This document shows, one piece after another, positions 54,311 through 63,965 of a DNA stretch of 64,000 nt. A program made the translations under genes and the position numbers. The notes below the pieces were generated by a model. That model did no database searches. It saw only the letters and a program-made list of their open reading frames with translations, and was not told where the DNA came from. The DNA is from Rothia terrae. GTDB lineage: Bacteria > Actinomycetota > Actinomycetes > Actinomycetales > Micrococcaceae. The stretch covers positions 55,082-119,081 of the forward strand of contig NZ_JAAXPV010000008.1 of NCBI RefSeq assembly GCF_012396615.1. Direction: 5' to 3'. The first letter of the stretch is position 1. The number at the start of each line of letters is the position of its first letter.

Positions 54311-56674
54311 CTACGCCCGCTGACCGTACCTGTGCTTTTTGCCAGCAGGACGCTTGCCCGCAGGCTTTTTTGGCGCGGTTTCCTCATCCAAAAGCAGGCT
54401 CAGCGAGATGCGCTTTCGCGCCGGATTCACATCCGTCACGCGCACCGTCACTACGTCGCCTGAGCGCACAATATCGTGCGGATCATTCACAAAGTCGCGG
54501 CTCATCTCAGACACATGCACCAGGCCGTCCTGGTGCACACCAATATCAACGAAAGCGCCAAAGGCTGCTACGTTAGATACCGTACCTTCTAACTTCATAC
54601 CGACCTTGACGTCCTCAATTTTTTCAATGCCCTCCGCGTACTTGGCGGTCTTGAAGGCAGGACGCGGGTCTCGCCCGGGCTGTGCAAGCTCGGCAAAGAT
54701 ATCGCGCACGGTGGGCAGGCCAAAGGTGTCAGTCACATAGTCTTCAGGCTCGAGCTTTAACAATGCGGCAGCCGGAACAGAAGTACCTTGCAATCCCCCG
54801 GCGTCCTTCACGATAGCCCGCGCGATGCTGTATGCCTCAGGATGCACAGCCGAGGAGTCCAGCGGCTCATCGCCGTCGGTGATGCGAATAAATCCTGCGG
54901 CTTGCTCAAAAGCTTTAGGCCCTACGCGCGGCACATCGAGTAGTTGCTTGCGAGAGGTGAACTCGCCATGCTCATTACGGTAGGCCACAATGTTCTCGCT
55001 CATGGTGGTGCTCAGACCGGCCACGCGCGCCAGCAAAGCCGGCGAGGCAGAGTTCACCCAAACACCCACCGCGTTCACGCAGTCCTCCACCACCGCGTCC
55101 AAAGTTGAGCTCAACAGGGACTCAGAAACATCGTGCTGGTACTGCCCCACACCAATCGACTTGGGGTCAATCTTCACCAGCTCGGCCAGCGGATCTTGCA
55201 AGCGGCGCGCAATGGACACAGCACCGCGCAAAGAAACATCGAGCTGAGGCAGTTCGGCAGAGGCAAGTTCTGAGGCTGAATACACGGACGCGCCCGCCTC
55301 AGACACCACAACCTTTTGTAGCTGATGCGCGCCGATACGAGCTATAAGCTCCCCCGCCAGACGGTCTGTTTCGCGTGAGGCGGTGCCGTTGCCGATAGCA
55401 ATCAAATCTACAGAGTACTCGGTGCACAAACGCTGCAGAGTATCGAGCGCAGCGTCCTTCTGATGATGCGGGGCATGCGGGTAAATAACGTCAGTCGCTA
55501 GCACTTTTCCTGTGCCGTCCACTACCGCAACTTTCACACCGGTACGCAGCCCCGGGTCAAGCCCCAGTACCGTGCGAGAACCCGCTGGAGCACCTAAGAG
55601 CAAATCTCGAAGGTTCGAAGCAAAGACGGCAATGGCGTCCTCCTGCGCCTTTTCAAACAGAGCATTGCGAATATCGGTCGCAAGACGCGGTAGCAGGCGC
55701 TGACGCCAGGTTTGGCGCACGGTGGTGGCAAGCCAGGACAGCACGCGGTCATCATCTTCGCTCACAGTGTTGAGAACCTGTACCGGAATGCCAAGATCGA
55801 TAGCAACCTGAGACTCGTACCCGGCACGGACGTGGTCATATTCTTCGGCTTGAACCAATGCCTGAGCGAGCTCAGCGCCGCGAAGCTTAGAAACAGCCGG
55901 TGCGGGCACAGCCCCGTCGATGCTCACTTTCACCGCACCGGATTTTTCAGCGCGCAACAGTGCAAGTACGCGGTGCGAAGGGATGCGTCGAATCTGCTCG
56001 GAAAAATCGAAATAGTCAGCAAATTTGGCGCCGGATTCCTCGCTACCTGCCACCATCTTGGAGCTAATAACGCCGGTTCGCCACATTTTATCGCGTAGTG
56101 CCTCCACCAGCTCGTGATCGTGCACCGCACGATCCATCAAAATAGCGCGGGCGCCGGCGAGCGCATCCTCGGCAGTTTCGACCGCGGTGTCGGCGGGCAT
56201 GCCTTCTTCTGCCGGGTGAATGTAGGCGGATGCGATATCTCGCAGGCTCGCCAGTGGTACTTCGAGGAGGTCCTCAACGAGGTCTTCAAGCCCCGCTTCA
56301 TAGGCAATTTGCGCCTTGGTACGGCGCGTCATCTTGTACGGTGCGTACAGGGTTTCTAGCGTATTTTTGTCTTCTGCGCTGAGTAGCGCGGCACGCAGAG
56401 ACTCATCGGTGACGCCTTGAGCATCCAGCGCGCTGAGAATAGCTCCGCGGCGCTCTTCAAGCTCACGTAGATAGGTCAGCCGCTGTTGCACCGTGCGCAA
56501 CTGGGCATCGTCCAAAGACCCCGTCTTTTCTTTGCGGTAACGCGCGATAAACGGAACGGTTGAGCCAGCGTCCATCAGCTCAGCTGCAGCCTTCACCTGC
56601 CATACGTGCACGCCAAGTTCATCGGTGATCCGTTGAATGATTGCGGTATCGCGGGAGGGGCTTTGGGTAGTCAT
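54311..56674 (-). CDS. tex: Tex-family transcription accessory protein
   Basis: 787 residues. RNA/DNA-binding scaffold that supports transcription and stress tolerance. N-terminal HTH-like Tex core (VPFIARYRKEKTGSLDDAQL), the YqgF-like RNase-H fold (VLGLDPGLRTGVKVAVVDGTG), helix-hairpin-helix (LLARVAGLSTTMSENIVAYR and FTSRKQLLDVPRVGPKAF) and C-terminal S1 domain (VGMKLEGTVSNVAAFGAFVD). The basic tail KKPAGKRPAGKKHRYGQRA follows. No partner in the neighbourhood. Confidence 0.94.
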   Translation of the reverse strand: MTTQSPSRDTAIIQRITDELGVHVWQVKAAAELMDAGSTVPFIARYRKEKTGSLDDAQLRTVQQRLTYLRELEERRGAILSALDAQGVTDESLRAALLSAEDKNTLETLYAPYKMTRRTKAQIAYEAGLEDLVEDLLEVPLASLRDIASAYIHPAEEGMPADTAVETAEDALAGARAILMDRAVHDHELVEALRDKMWRTGVISSKMVAGSEESGAKFADYFDFSEQIRRIPSHRVLALLRAEKSGAVKVSIDGAVPAPAVSKLRGAELAQALVQAEEYDHVRAGYESQVAIDLGIPVQVLNTVSEDDDRVLSWLATTVRQTWRQRLLPRLATDIRNALFEKAQEDAIAVFASNLRDLLLGAPAGSRTVLGLDPGLRTGVKVAVVDGTGKVLATDVIYPHAPHHQKDAALDTLQRLCTEYSVDLIAIGNGTASRETDRLAGELIARIGAHQLQKVVVSEAGASVYSASELASAELPQLDVSLRGAVSIARRLQDPLAELVKIDPKSIGVGQYQHDVSESLLSSTLDAVVEDCVNAVGVWVNSASPALLARVAGLSTTMSENIVAYRNEHGEFTSRKQLLDVPRVGPKAFEQAAGFIRITDGDEPLDSSAVHPEAYSIARAIVKDAGGLQGTSVPAAALLKLEPEDYVTDTFGLPTVRDIFAELAQPGRDPRPAFKTAKYAEGIEKIEDVKVGMKLEGTVSNVAAFGAFVDIGVHQDGLVHVSEMSRDFVNDPHDIVRSGDVVTVRVTDVNPARKRISLSLLLDEETAPKKPAGKRPAGKKHRYGQRA

Positions 56675-56830
56675 AATCTATAGTCTCTCACGATGTTGTA
56701 CGCTGCAGTAATTAGGCACAGTCGCAGGTGGGATTACGAGAAGATGTCCCGCGTAATGTTTGGCATCACGAGCGTTTATCTTTGGTCTTGTGCCCCTGCA
56801 GTTTTAGAGTTGGTATATCCAAAATTTAGC

Positions 56831-56863
56831 CACAAAAGTGCGCGCACCCACGCTTTTGTAGTT
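56831..56863. repeat. Hairpin between tex and a frameshifted gene
   Basis: ACAAAAGTGCG pairs with CGCTTTTGT (approximate 9-bp stem with one bulge) around CGCACCCA. It lies upstream of the gene starting at 56898 and may be a transcription signal for tex's opposite strand or a leader structure. Confidence 0.4.
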
Positions 56864-56897
56864 ACTCCCCTACGGTGCACTTATTGAGGAGATTCTA

Positions 56898-58341
56898 ATG
56901 CTCACCACCAGCGATTCGAGCTACGAGGACTTTTTGTCTTCTTACTCGTCGGTCATTGGTGAAATGGCAGCGATGGGTCTTGCCCCCCAGCGAAGCTATG
57001 TCACGCTTTCGTACTATTTTCCCGGACGCTCCCATTGATTATTTGAACCACGCGATTTCTACCGGTGAGTGGATTTTTGTCGGTCGCAGAGAGCAGCCGA
57101 TTAACAACGTGATGATGGCATCTGCCCTGTGGTATGCGGTGGCGTACACCTTGGATTTAGAGCCGGATTACAGCTACACCGTTGTCAATATTGATCCCAC
57201 GATTATGCAGGATGTTCCTCGCATGCTTGAGATGGCGCAGGTGAGCCCCGAGAGCATTGCGCTGGTGATGTCTAAGATTGGTGCTGCGCTGGATTATCTT
57301 TCTCAGCACCCGTACACCATGGTCGATGAGGCCACCTACGATGAGATGTTAGAGAATCTGCCGCCTGAGTTGGCCGAGGTTGATCAGGACGCGGTGGCGT
57401 GGCCGCCGTCGCGTCAGGTGATTACTGACCGCCTGGGTAATGGTTCGTGGAGTAGCGCTCTTCTGCGCATTGGTATTTGTCCGCCTGATATTGATGAGAT
57501 TGAACCGTCTGTTGATCCTTCATCTATTTCAGAGCGCGAGTTCCGCAATGTGCTGGCTGATTTCTTGAGCTACTGCATCCGCTACGATCGTAAGCCCGCT
57601 GTTTTGCTGTACGGTACGTGGTCAACGGATCGTGATCACTACGGTAAGGTGCCCACGGTGAGTGCTATTCGTGCACGCTTCGGTTCGTGGCATAACGGTT
57701 TGCAAAAGGGCCGTAAGCTCATCAACGATGCGGTGTCTATGGGTGCGGGTAAGGCTCTGCCGGTGTCTTCAACCAAGGACTGGAACACCTCGCTCTCTAT
57801 TGAGGAGCTGGCAGCTGAGGGTATTGGCGTTGTTGAAAGCGCGGGCACCTCAGCGGAAGATTTTTCTGCATCAAAACGATGGGAAAACCTGGTGAATGTG
57901 ATGGTTTCTCGTCTTGAGGAACTGCCGTGGATGCAGACCTTGCGCATCTACTACCTCAGCCCCGAGGTTGTGGAGGCAGAGGAGTACACTCCATTTGTGA
58001 GTGTTCTTCGTGCGCCCAGCGGCTACCTCTGTCAGCTCACTCCGGCGGATGCTTTTGAGAACCTTCAGCTCACGCAAGATACCGATTACCTGTTCGCTCA
58101 CGGTTGGTCTGCTCCCGATGAGTCTCGCCCATCGTGGACCCACAATTTCTTGAACATCCACGAGGCAGCTCACGCCGTCATTAACGCTATGCACTTTAGC
58201 TGCGGCGCTGATCAGGTGGACTACTACCAGTCGGACGATCCCGTAGCCGCTCCCGGTGCAGATGTGATTCATCCCGGAACTGGTTCAATTCCCATGATTG
58301 TGGTTCCTGAACCCACCGTATCTATCGATACTGAGTCCTAA
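56898..58341 (+). pseudogene. Protein with HNH-associated repeats, frameshifted at a C6 tract
   Basis: Real start is probably ATG 56898 after strong GAGGAG: MLTTSDSSYEDFLSSYSSVI then GEMAAMGLAP. A C6 tract (56983-56988) then shifts the frame. With one C fewer, AP is followed by SEAMSRFRTIFPDAPIDYL and the frame runs open to 58341, giving about 480 residues. The rest carries two segments like homing-endonuclease-associated repeats (PPSRQVITDRLGNGSWSSAL and GKVPTVSAIRARFGSWHNGL), small DNA-binding helix bundles. No nuclease motif is visible. Function unknown. It may be on/off switched at the C tract, a true pseudogene, or a sequencing error. Alternatively translation could begin at 56956 (GTG), in the frame of the long ORF. 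Confidence 0.72.
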
Positions 58342-58346
58342 AGAAA

Positions 58347-58404
58347 TTTACCCCGCCCCACCGTGCGCAGGCAGTGAATCTGCCGCCCAGCTAGGCGGGG
58401 TAAA
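58347..58404. repeat. Hairpin upstream of the HNH gene
   Basis: TTTACCCCGCC (58347-58357) pairs exactly with GGCGGGGTAAA (58394-58404). The right arm contains TAAACT (58401-58406), the putative -10 of the HNH gene, so this may be a terminator for the gene before it and also occlude that promoter. Confidence 0.55.
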
Positions 58405-58412
58405 CTCTACCT

Positions 58413-59213
58413 ATGCCCAGAAAGTCCCGCTCTTCTTCTACTCTGTTCACGCTCATCGCTACCGTCGTTGTTGTTCTTACGCTGGTGCTTGGTATCTCGT
58501 GGCTGCGCAGCGCCAATTGGTCGCTAGAAGCGGCGCTACAGAAAATCCCCGACAATGTGTGGGGCGCAATTGTTGGGCAAGAGCCCACCAAAACTATCGA
58601 CAACACCGGGTTCGACCTGTCGCATCCCAAAGAATACTCCACAGCGCTAACGGTGCTTTCAACGCTAGAAGTCAAAGACAAGGGTAGCCAGAACGGTTAC
58701 TCACGCGATAAGTTCGGCAGGGCGTGGACAGATACCGACCGCAATGGATGCGACCAGCGCAATGACATTTTGGCGCGCGATCTTAACAACGCTGTCGAAG
58801 ACTCACGATGCCGCGTGCTATCGGGTGTCCTCGATGACCCCTACACGCTCGGTACCGTTGATTTTAAACGCGGTGAAAACTCTTCATCGCTCATTCCTAT
58901 CGACCACGTGGTGGCGCTGAGCAATGCGTGGACCACAGGCGCGTCATCGCTCAACGACGTTCGACGCCAACAAATTGCCACCGACCCGCTTAATTTGCAG
59001 GCAACCTCCCGTGAGGCTAATACGCAAAAGTCTGATCAGGACGCCTCAACCTGGCTACCGCAACCCGGTTACCGTTGTGAATACGTGGCGCGACAGGTCT
59101 CTGTCAAAGCAGCCTATGGTTTGTGGGTCACTCGCGCCGAAAAATCAGCCATGGAGGATGTGCTGAACTCCTGCCCGGATCAGCCGGCATACCGCTCTCA
59201 GTTCGTGGGGTAA
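58413..59213 (+). CDS. Secreted HNH endonuclease (DUF1524/GmrSD type)
   Basis: 266 residues. One N-terminal helix (FTLIATVVVVLTLVLGISWL) exports or anchors the protein. The nuclease domain is in the second half: IPIDHVVALSNAW (the H of the HNH/His-Me motif), DPLNLQATSREANTQKSDQD and ASTWLPQPGYRCEYVARQV, the DUF1524 pattern; GRAWTDTDRNGCDQRND opens the domain. Cys residues in four positions could form disulfides. Probably degrades DNA outside the cell (nutrition or competition), inferred. No ribosome site; TAAACT six bases upstream suggests a leaderless mRNA. Confidence 0.86.
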   Translation: MPRKSRSSSTLFTLIATVVVVLTLVLGISWLRSANWSLEAALQKIPDNVWGAIVGQEPTKTIDNTGFDLSHPKEYSTALTVLSTLEVKDKGSQNGYSRDKFGRAWTDTDRNGCDQRNDILARDLNNAVEDSRCRVLSGVLDDPYTLGTVDFKRGENSSSLIPIDHVVALSNAWTTGASSLNDVRRQQIATDPLNLQATSREANTQKSDQDASTWLPQPGYRCEYVARQVSVKAAYGLWVTRAEKSAMEDVLNSCPDQPAYRSQFVG

Positions 59214-59291
59214 CACTACTTCACGCATCCCCTCTGACCTACAGTTGCCTCACGCAACGTGATACAACAAGAATGACGCGGGAGGGCAAAC

Positions 59292-60536
59292 ATGAGCGCA
59301 CAGGGGCAACAATTTTCCGGGTTCACTCAGGGCAGTCGCGAATATGCGCGGTTACTGATGGCGATGTTTTGTGCCGGTATGGCGGTTTTCGCTCAGCTCT
59401 ATTCGCCGCAGGCAGCTTTGCCCGCTATGGCACGTGATTTATCAATTAGCGCTGATGCTGCGGCGCTTTCTATCTCTGCGGCGACTGCAGGTCTGGCTCT
59501 CGCCTCTATTGTTTGGGCATTTGTGGCTGATGCGTGGGGACGCGCCCGCACCATGATCCTCGGGCTGAGCCTCGCAACTCTACTGGGCCTGTGCCTGCCG
59601 TGGGTTTCGTCCTATCCCCTGCTTTTAGGGCTTCGCGTGTTCGAAGGAATTTTTCTCGCCGCAGTCACCGGCGTAGCGATTTCTTTTATTGTCTCGGTGA
59701 CCCATTTTTCAGCGCAGGTCACAGCAACCAGCCTGTTTATTTCGGGCACTTCGCTCGGCGGATTAGTCGGACGCCTAGTTTCGGGTGTTTTAGTGGAGCT
59801 GGTGGGCTGGCGGTGGGCGCTGATGGCCGTATCAATTCTGGCAGCGTGCGCAGCTAGCTTCTTCGCGGTGTTGTTATCGCGCGGTGCATTGGCTCAAGCG
59901 GCAGCATCTTTTAACTCGCTCACAAAACCTCATGCTACAAAAGACGGCTTTTCTCTCACGTACCTTGTTCAAAAGCTCTGGGTCAACCTCAAACACCCGA
60001 AACTGCTTCTTTTGTATTTCGCAGCGTTCTCCCTCATGGGTGCCTTCGTGAGCATCTACAACTACATTGGTTTCGTACTCGAAGCACCGCCCTATTCTCT
60101 TCCTGTCTCACTCATCTCTTTCCTGTTTCTCACCTACCTGTTTGGCACCTTCTCATCAGCGACCGCGTCCAAACTTGCCCGTAGATTCTCAGCGAAAAAA
60201 GTTCTTGTGGCCTGTTCGCTTCTCATGGCCGGAGGTATCGCCCTCACGGCGCTCTCTCCCCTGCCAGTTATTATTGCGGAACTGGTTATTCTCACCACCG
60301 GGTTCTTCGCCGCGCACGCGCTCGCATCCGGCCAAGTAGGCATCATCGCAACCCGCGCAAAGACTCAAGCAACAGCTCTCTATAACGTCTTCTACTATGT
60401 GGGGTCAGCGAGCGTCGGCTGGGCAACCGATCTTCTTCTCGCCCACGAAGGATGGACGCTCACCGCAGCTTCTTGCGGCACGCTCGCCCTGCTCTCTGCC
60501 ACCTTGATTGCCCTGTTTTTCTCACCGCGCGCATAA
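59292..60536 (+). CDS. MFS transporter (YnfM-like)
   Basis: 414 residues, 12 helices. FAQLYSPQAALPAMARDLSI near the N terminus and FVADAWGRARTMILGLSLAT (loop 2-3) match the CynX/YnfM/arabinose-polymer efflux type, often drug or inner-membrane transport proteins. Substrate unknown. The ATG follows a weak GGAGG. Ends at a shared terminator at 60537-60574. Confidence 0.88.
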   Translation: MSAQGQQFSGFTQGSREYARLLMAMFCAGMAVFAQLYSPQAALPAMARDLSISADAAALSISAATAGLALASIVWAFVADAWGRARTMILGLSLATLLGLCLPWVSSYPLLLGLRVFEGIFLAAVTGVAISFIVSVTHFSAQVTATSLFISGTSLGGLVGRLVSGVLVELVGWRWALMAVSILAACAASFFAVLLSRGALAQAAASFNSLTKPHATKDGFSLTYLVQKLWVNLKHPKLLLLYFAAFSLMGAFVSIYNYIGFVLEAPPYSLPVSLISFLFLTYLFGTFSSATASKLARRFSAKKVLVACSLLMAGGIALTALSPLPVIIAELVILTTGFFAAHALASGQVGIIATRAKTQATALYNVFYYVGSASVGWATDLLLAHEGWTLTAASCGTLALLSATLIALFFSPRA

Positions 60537-60574
60537 AAATACCCGCCACCGCAAAATTGCGGGGCGGGTATTAC
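60537..60574. terminator. Terminator between convergent transporter genes
   Basis: AATACCCGCC and GGCGGGTATT with inner CCGCA/TGCGG pairing; A and T runs on either side make it bidirectional. Confidence 0.8.
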
Positions 60575-60605
60575 CAAGTGTTATTCAGTCGCTACACCGT
60601 AGAGC

Positions 60606-62045
60606 TTAGAACGTTACTTCTTTCTTCAAATCTTCTTTGAAGCGCTTGTAGCCGGCAATACGAGCAGGCGACTTACGGACAATGAACCAGCCGATGGTCA
60701 GCAGAACAAACCAGATGGGCAGAACCATCAGTGCCTTCAAGGTCTCAGGATCCTGGCCCAAAACAACAATCATTGCGATAAAGAAGAGCAAAGCGATAGC
60801 TGCTGAAACGCGACCACCGGGCATCTTGTACTCTGATGCAGCGTGAACTTCAGGACGCTTTGAACGGTAGATGAAGTAGCACACCAGAATCATGGACCAC
60901 ACGAACATTGCCAACAGCGCGGTAACCGTTGCGACCAGCTCAAACGCGGTCATCGCATCATCACCCGAGTACAACAGAACGATGCCTGAGAGCATCAAAA
61001 CAGCGGTGAGGTACAGGGCATTACGGGGAACACCGGTCTTTGACAGCTTAGAGAATACGCGCGGCGCAGTGCCCTCTTCAGCCAGACCGTAGAGCATACG
61101 TGAGGTGGAGAAAACACCGGAGTTAGCCGATGACATAGCGCTGGTCAAGACCACAAAGTTCACGATAGAACCAGCGACGCCCAAGCCTGCAAGAGCAAAC
61201 ATTTCAACGAAGGGGCTCTGATCTGAAGGGATGGCGCGCCAGGGGGTAACCATCAAGATAACAGCCAGGGTCAGCACGTAGAAGAGAATGATGCGAACGG
61301 GAACGCTGTTGATAGCGCGGGGCAGAGTCTTGCGGGGATCCTGGGTTTCTGCTGCGGTGGTACCGATTAGCTCAGCACCAAAGAACGCGAACAAGGCAAT
61401 CTGGAAGCCGGCCAAGAAACCGTGCACGCCGAAGGGGAACAGTCCGCCGTCGTTCCAGATATTCGCAATCTGAGCCTTGTTGCCGTTGGGAGCGGTGAAG
61501 CCCATGAAGACCATACCCAGACCAACAATAATCAAAACGATAATTGCCACGATCTTGATCATCGCGAACCAGAATTCGATTTCGCCGAAATTCTTAACGC
61601 TCGGAAGGTTCAGGGTGAGCAGGGCAAGAATCAGAACGATAGCGGGAATCCATGAGGGAAGATCCGGCCACCAAAAATGAACGTAGTTGGTGATTGCGAT
61701 GGTGTCTGCAACGCCAACAACAACCCACGCCAGCCAGTAAGACCAGCCAACGAAGAAGCCGCCTGTGGGGCCGAGGATGTCGGTTGCGAAGTCGCCGAAT
61801 GACTTGTAGTTGAGGTTAGACAGCAAAAGCTCGCCCATTGCGCGAAGCACCAGGAAGATCATGAAGCCGATGATGGCGTACACGAAGAGAATTGATGGGC
61901 CTGCTACTGAGATGGTGCGGCCGGATCCCATGAACAAGCCGGTACCGATTGCACCGCCGATGGCGATTAGCTGAATATGGCGGTTAGACAAACCGCGCTG
62001 CAGCTCCCCCTCAGTTGAGTGGGACGCTTGCGATAGTTCTCCCAT
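60606..62045 (-). CDS. Amino acid permease (APC, AAT subfamily)
   Basis: 479 residues from ATG 62045 (GGAGGAGCG close upstream); the longer frame is rejected. ELQRGLSNRHIQLIAIGGAI and GTGLFMGSGRTISVAGPSIL are diagnostic of CycA/AnsP-like carriers; LTSAMSSANSGVFSTSRML and EYKMPGGRVSAAIALLFFIA follow. Probably imports serine, alanine, glycine or other neutral amino acids, as for the paralogue at 51765. The two share the order of motifs but differ widely in sequence. Upstream 62046-62328 contains a palindromic stretch (see below). Confidence 0.9.
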   Translation of the reverse strand: MGELSQASHSTEGELQRGLSNRHIQLIAIGGAIGTGLFMGSGRTISVAGPSILFVYAIIGFMIFLVLRAMGELLLSNLNYKSFGDFATDILGPTGGFFVGWSYWLAWVVVGVADTIAITNYVHFWWPDLPSWIPAIVLILALLTLNLPSVKNFGEIEFWFAMIKIVAIIVLIIVGLGMVFMGFTAPNGNKAQIANIWNDGGLFPFGVHGFLAGFQIALFAFFGAELIGTTAAETQDPRKTLPRAINSVPVRIILFYVLTLAVILMVTPWRAIPSDQSPFVEMFALAGLGVAGSIVNFVVLTSAMSSANSGVFSTSRMLYGLAEEGTAPRVFSKLSKTGVPRNALYLTAVLMLSGIVLLYSGDDAMTAFELVATVTALLAMFVWSMILVCYFIYRSKRPEVHAASEYKMPGGRVSAAIALLFFIAMIVVLGQDPETLKALMVLPIWFVLLTIGWFIVRKSPARIAGYKRFKEDLKKEVTF

Positions 62046-62328
62046 CGCTCCTCCTATTCGTTGAGGTATAGCCTCCTTTAGACCATACCGTCGCAAGAGC
62101 TTTATCAAACTGTGTCTGAATTTTATTATTTGACTCATTGTAGTGCGCCGGTTCGCTTGCTCTCGGCAATCTGATGCAATTTTTTCGAACTTTGGACACC
62201 GTTTTATGTGGAATCGTGAAAAAATAGTAAGTGAGATTGCTTGATTTTATTTTACAAGTAAAGTAATCTTGCAGAAGAAGGACGCACACAGCGCACCTCA
62301 CACCATATCCACGAAGGAGAAAATTCAC
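62046..62328. other. Gene-free gap with an imperfect palindrome
   Basis: 283 bases. AGATT (about 62234) and AATCT (about 62265) with TTTAC-AA-GTAAA inside give dyad symmetry upstream of the DoxX-like gene, overlapping its likely promoter region. A heptamer AGGACGC lies at 62279-62285. No ORF. Confidence 0.4.
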
Positions 62329-62739
62329 ATGGGTCTCGTATCAAACGCAATTCTTCGCACCACTGCCGGCGCATTCATCCTGAACTCAGGTCTCAGCAAG
62401 GCAAAGATGGATGAGGAAACCTACGGTTACCTCAAGGGCATGGCATCAACCGGTGTACCCCAGGTCAACAAGCTCTCAGACAAGCAGTTCGGCCAGGCAC
62501 TGACCGCAGCTGAAATCGCACTCGGCGCAGCACTTCTTTGCCCCATCGTTCCCGCTAAGGTTGCAGGCCTCGGTCTTGCAGGCTTCGGCGCAGGCATGCT
62601 CACCATGTACTTCAAGAACGATGACATGACCCTCGAAGACGGCATCCGCCCCTCACAGGAAGGTACCGCTTTGGCTAAGGACATCTTCCTCGTATCATCA
62701 GGTCTTGCACTGATCACCTCACGCAAGGGTCTTCTCTAA
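62329..62739 (+). CDS. DoxX-like membrane protein
   Basis: 136 residues from ATG 62329 (GAAGGAGA upstream). Three or four helices, with GAFILNSGLSKAKMDEETYG, AEIALGAALLCPIVPAKVAG and LGLAGFGAGMLTMYFK; the pattern is that of small DoxX/DoxD-like or actinobacterial Hypoxia-type membrane proteins. Function unknown. Codon use is strongly optimised (TCA, CGC, AAG, CTC), suggesting high expression. Ends at a strong terminator. Confidence 0.72.
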   Translation: MGLVSNAILRTTAGAFILNSGLSKAKMDEETYGYLKGMASTGVPQVNKLSDKQFGQALTAAEIALGAALLCPIVPAKVAGLGLAGFGAGMLTMYFKNDDMTLEDGIRPSQEGTALAKDIFLVSSGLALITSRKGLL

Positions 62740-62774
62740 ACCCTTCGCTGAGATCACTCAATAATTTTTAGATC

Positions 62775-62815
62775 AAAGGGGTTCGTTGTGGCTTTCACAA
62801 CGAACCCCTTTTTTC
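62775..62815 (+). terminator. Terminator of the DoxX-like gene
   Basis: AAAGGGGTTCGTTGTG (62775-62790) pairs exactly with CACAACGAACCCCTTT (62796-62811), followed by TTT. Confidence 0.88.
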
Positions 62816-62940
62816 ACGCCCGACTACAGGCACACACCCACTATCATTGAACAGTTACCTCAGCGCTCATCTTCTAGCGCACCCGGTGAGGCTTAGAGTT
62901 TCCGTCTGCACCGGTTCATCATTAGATTCAAGGAGTCTTT

Positions 62941-63765
62941 GTGGAAACCAACAAGCAAAAAGCCGACATGGCGGCACGCGAAGAAAAACTGGCACAGGGT
63001 ATCGACGTTACCGAGCAGCCTACTCCCGAAAAGTTCTACCGACAGCCTTACTCCTTCGTACGACGCGGCGACCGACTCACCTCGCGTCGCCAAAAAGCAT
63101 GGGATACATACGCACCCACCCACGTCCTTGATTTGCCCCGCCTGGTAGCAGACACCTCTGTTGCACCCGAGGCAACTTTTAATCAGGAAGCTCTCTATGG
63201 ACGGACCGCTCCCCTGGTTGTTGAGATTGGTTCCGGCTTGGGCGAGGCTATTGTGCACCGCGCATCCGAAGTACCCGAAAACAACTTTCTCGCCGTTGAG
63301 GTCTACACCCCGGGAATCGCAGACCTGCTGTTGAAAATGGAGCAGGCTGAGGTTGAGAATGTTCGCGTGGCTCAGGCTAACGCACCGGAGTTGCTTGATA
63401 ACCTTCTCGAAGAAAACTCCGTGGACGAACTCTGGGTCTTCTTCCCGGACCCCTGGCACAAGTCCCGCCACCACAAGCGTCGCCTAGTGTCACCAGACTT
63501 CGCATCCAAAGTAGCTCGCGTCCTCAAGCCCGGCGGTATCTGGCGACTGGCTACCGACTGGGAAGAATACGCACTGGTTATGCGCGAAGTCCTAGAAGCG
63601 CACCCCGACTTTGAAAACGTACACGCCGGTGAAGGCGCAACCGATGAAGACCCCATCGGTGGCTGGGCACCTCGCTGGGAAGGACGCACGCTCACGTCCT
63701 TCGAACGCAAGGCAGGAGAGGCAGGACGCCGCGCCCACGACCTCACCTACCGACGTGTCTCATAA
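62941..63765 (+). CDS. trmB: tRNA (guanine-N7)-methyltransferase
   Basis: Adds N7-methyl to G46 of tRNA with SAM. 274 residues from GTG 62941 (AAGGAG upstream). VEIGSGLGEAIVHRA (SAM loop, near residue 97), FPDPWHKSRHHKRRLV (TrmB hallmark, near 163) and the GGIWRLATDWEEYA segment. The N terminus has a 65-residue basic extension. No neighbour link. Ended by a hairpin at 63772-63832. Confidence 0.96.
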   Translation: METNKQKADMAAREEKLAQGIDVTEQPTPEKFYRQPYSFVRRGDRLTSRRQKAWDTYAPTHVLDLPRLVADTSVAPEATFNQEALYGRTAPLVVEIGSGLGEAIVHRASEVPENNFLAVEVYTPGIADLLLKMEQAEVENVRVAQANAPELLDNLLEENSVDELWVFFPDPWHKSRHHKRRLVSPDFASKVARVLKPGGIWRLATDWEEYALVMREVLEAHPDFENVHAGEGATDEDPIGGWAPRWEGRTLTSFERKAGEAGRRAHDLTYRRVS

Positions 63766-63771
63766 GTAAAA

Positions 63772-63832
63772 AGATGACCCGGCTCTGTACCTTTTACCCG
63801 AAAATTCGGGCACCGCACGGAACCGGGTCATT
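63772..63832 (+). terminator. Terminator of trmB
   Basis: GATGACCCGGCTCTGT pairs with ACGGAACCGGGTCATT (three mismatches or wobbles), followed by TTTTAT. An inner CCCGAA/TTCGGG hairpin is present in the loop. Confidence 0.75.
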
Positions 63833-63965
63833 TTTATGTCTGATTACTGAGGCTTATTCATAAGGGAGGGGCAACCCCACCCCACCAAAAGACAACGGCC
63901 CCACCAATGGCAAAATAAGAGGACTAAATCGCCAGAAATAACCTCAAGCCATACCGGAGAGACCG

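Noticed and set aside
56693..56887. 64-residue ORF before the frameshifted repeat gene
   Set aside because: No ribosome site, no family pattern, ends 11 bases before the better-supported start at 56898.
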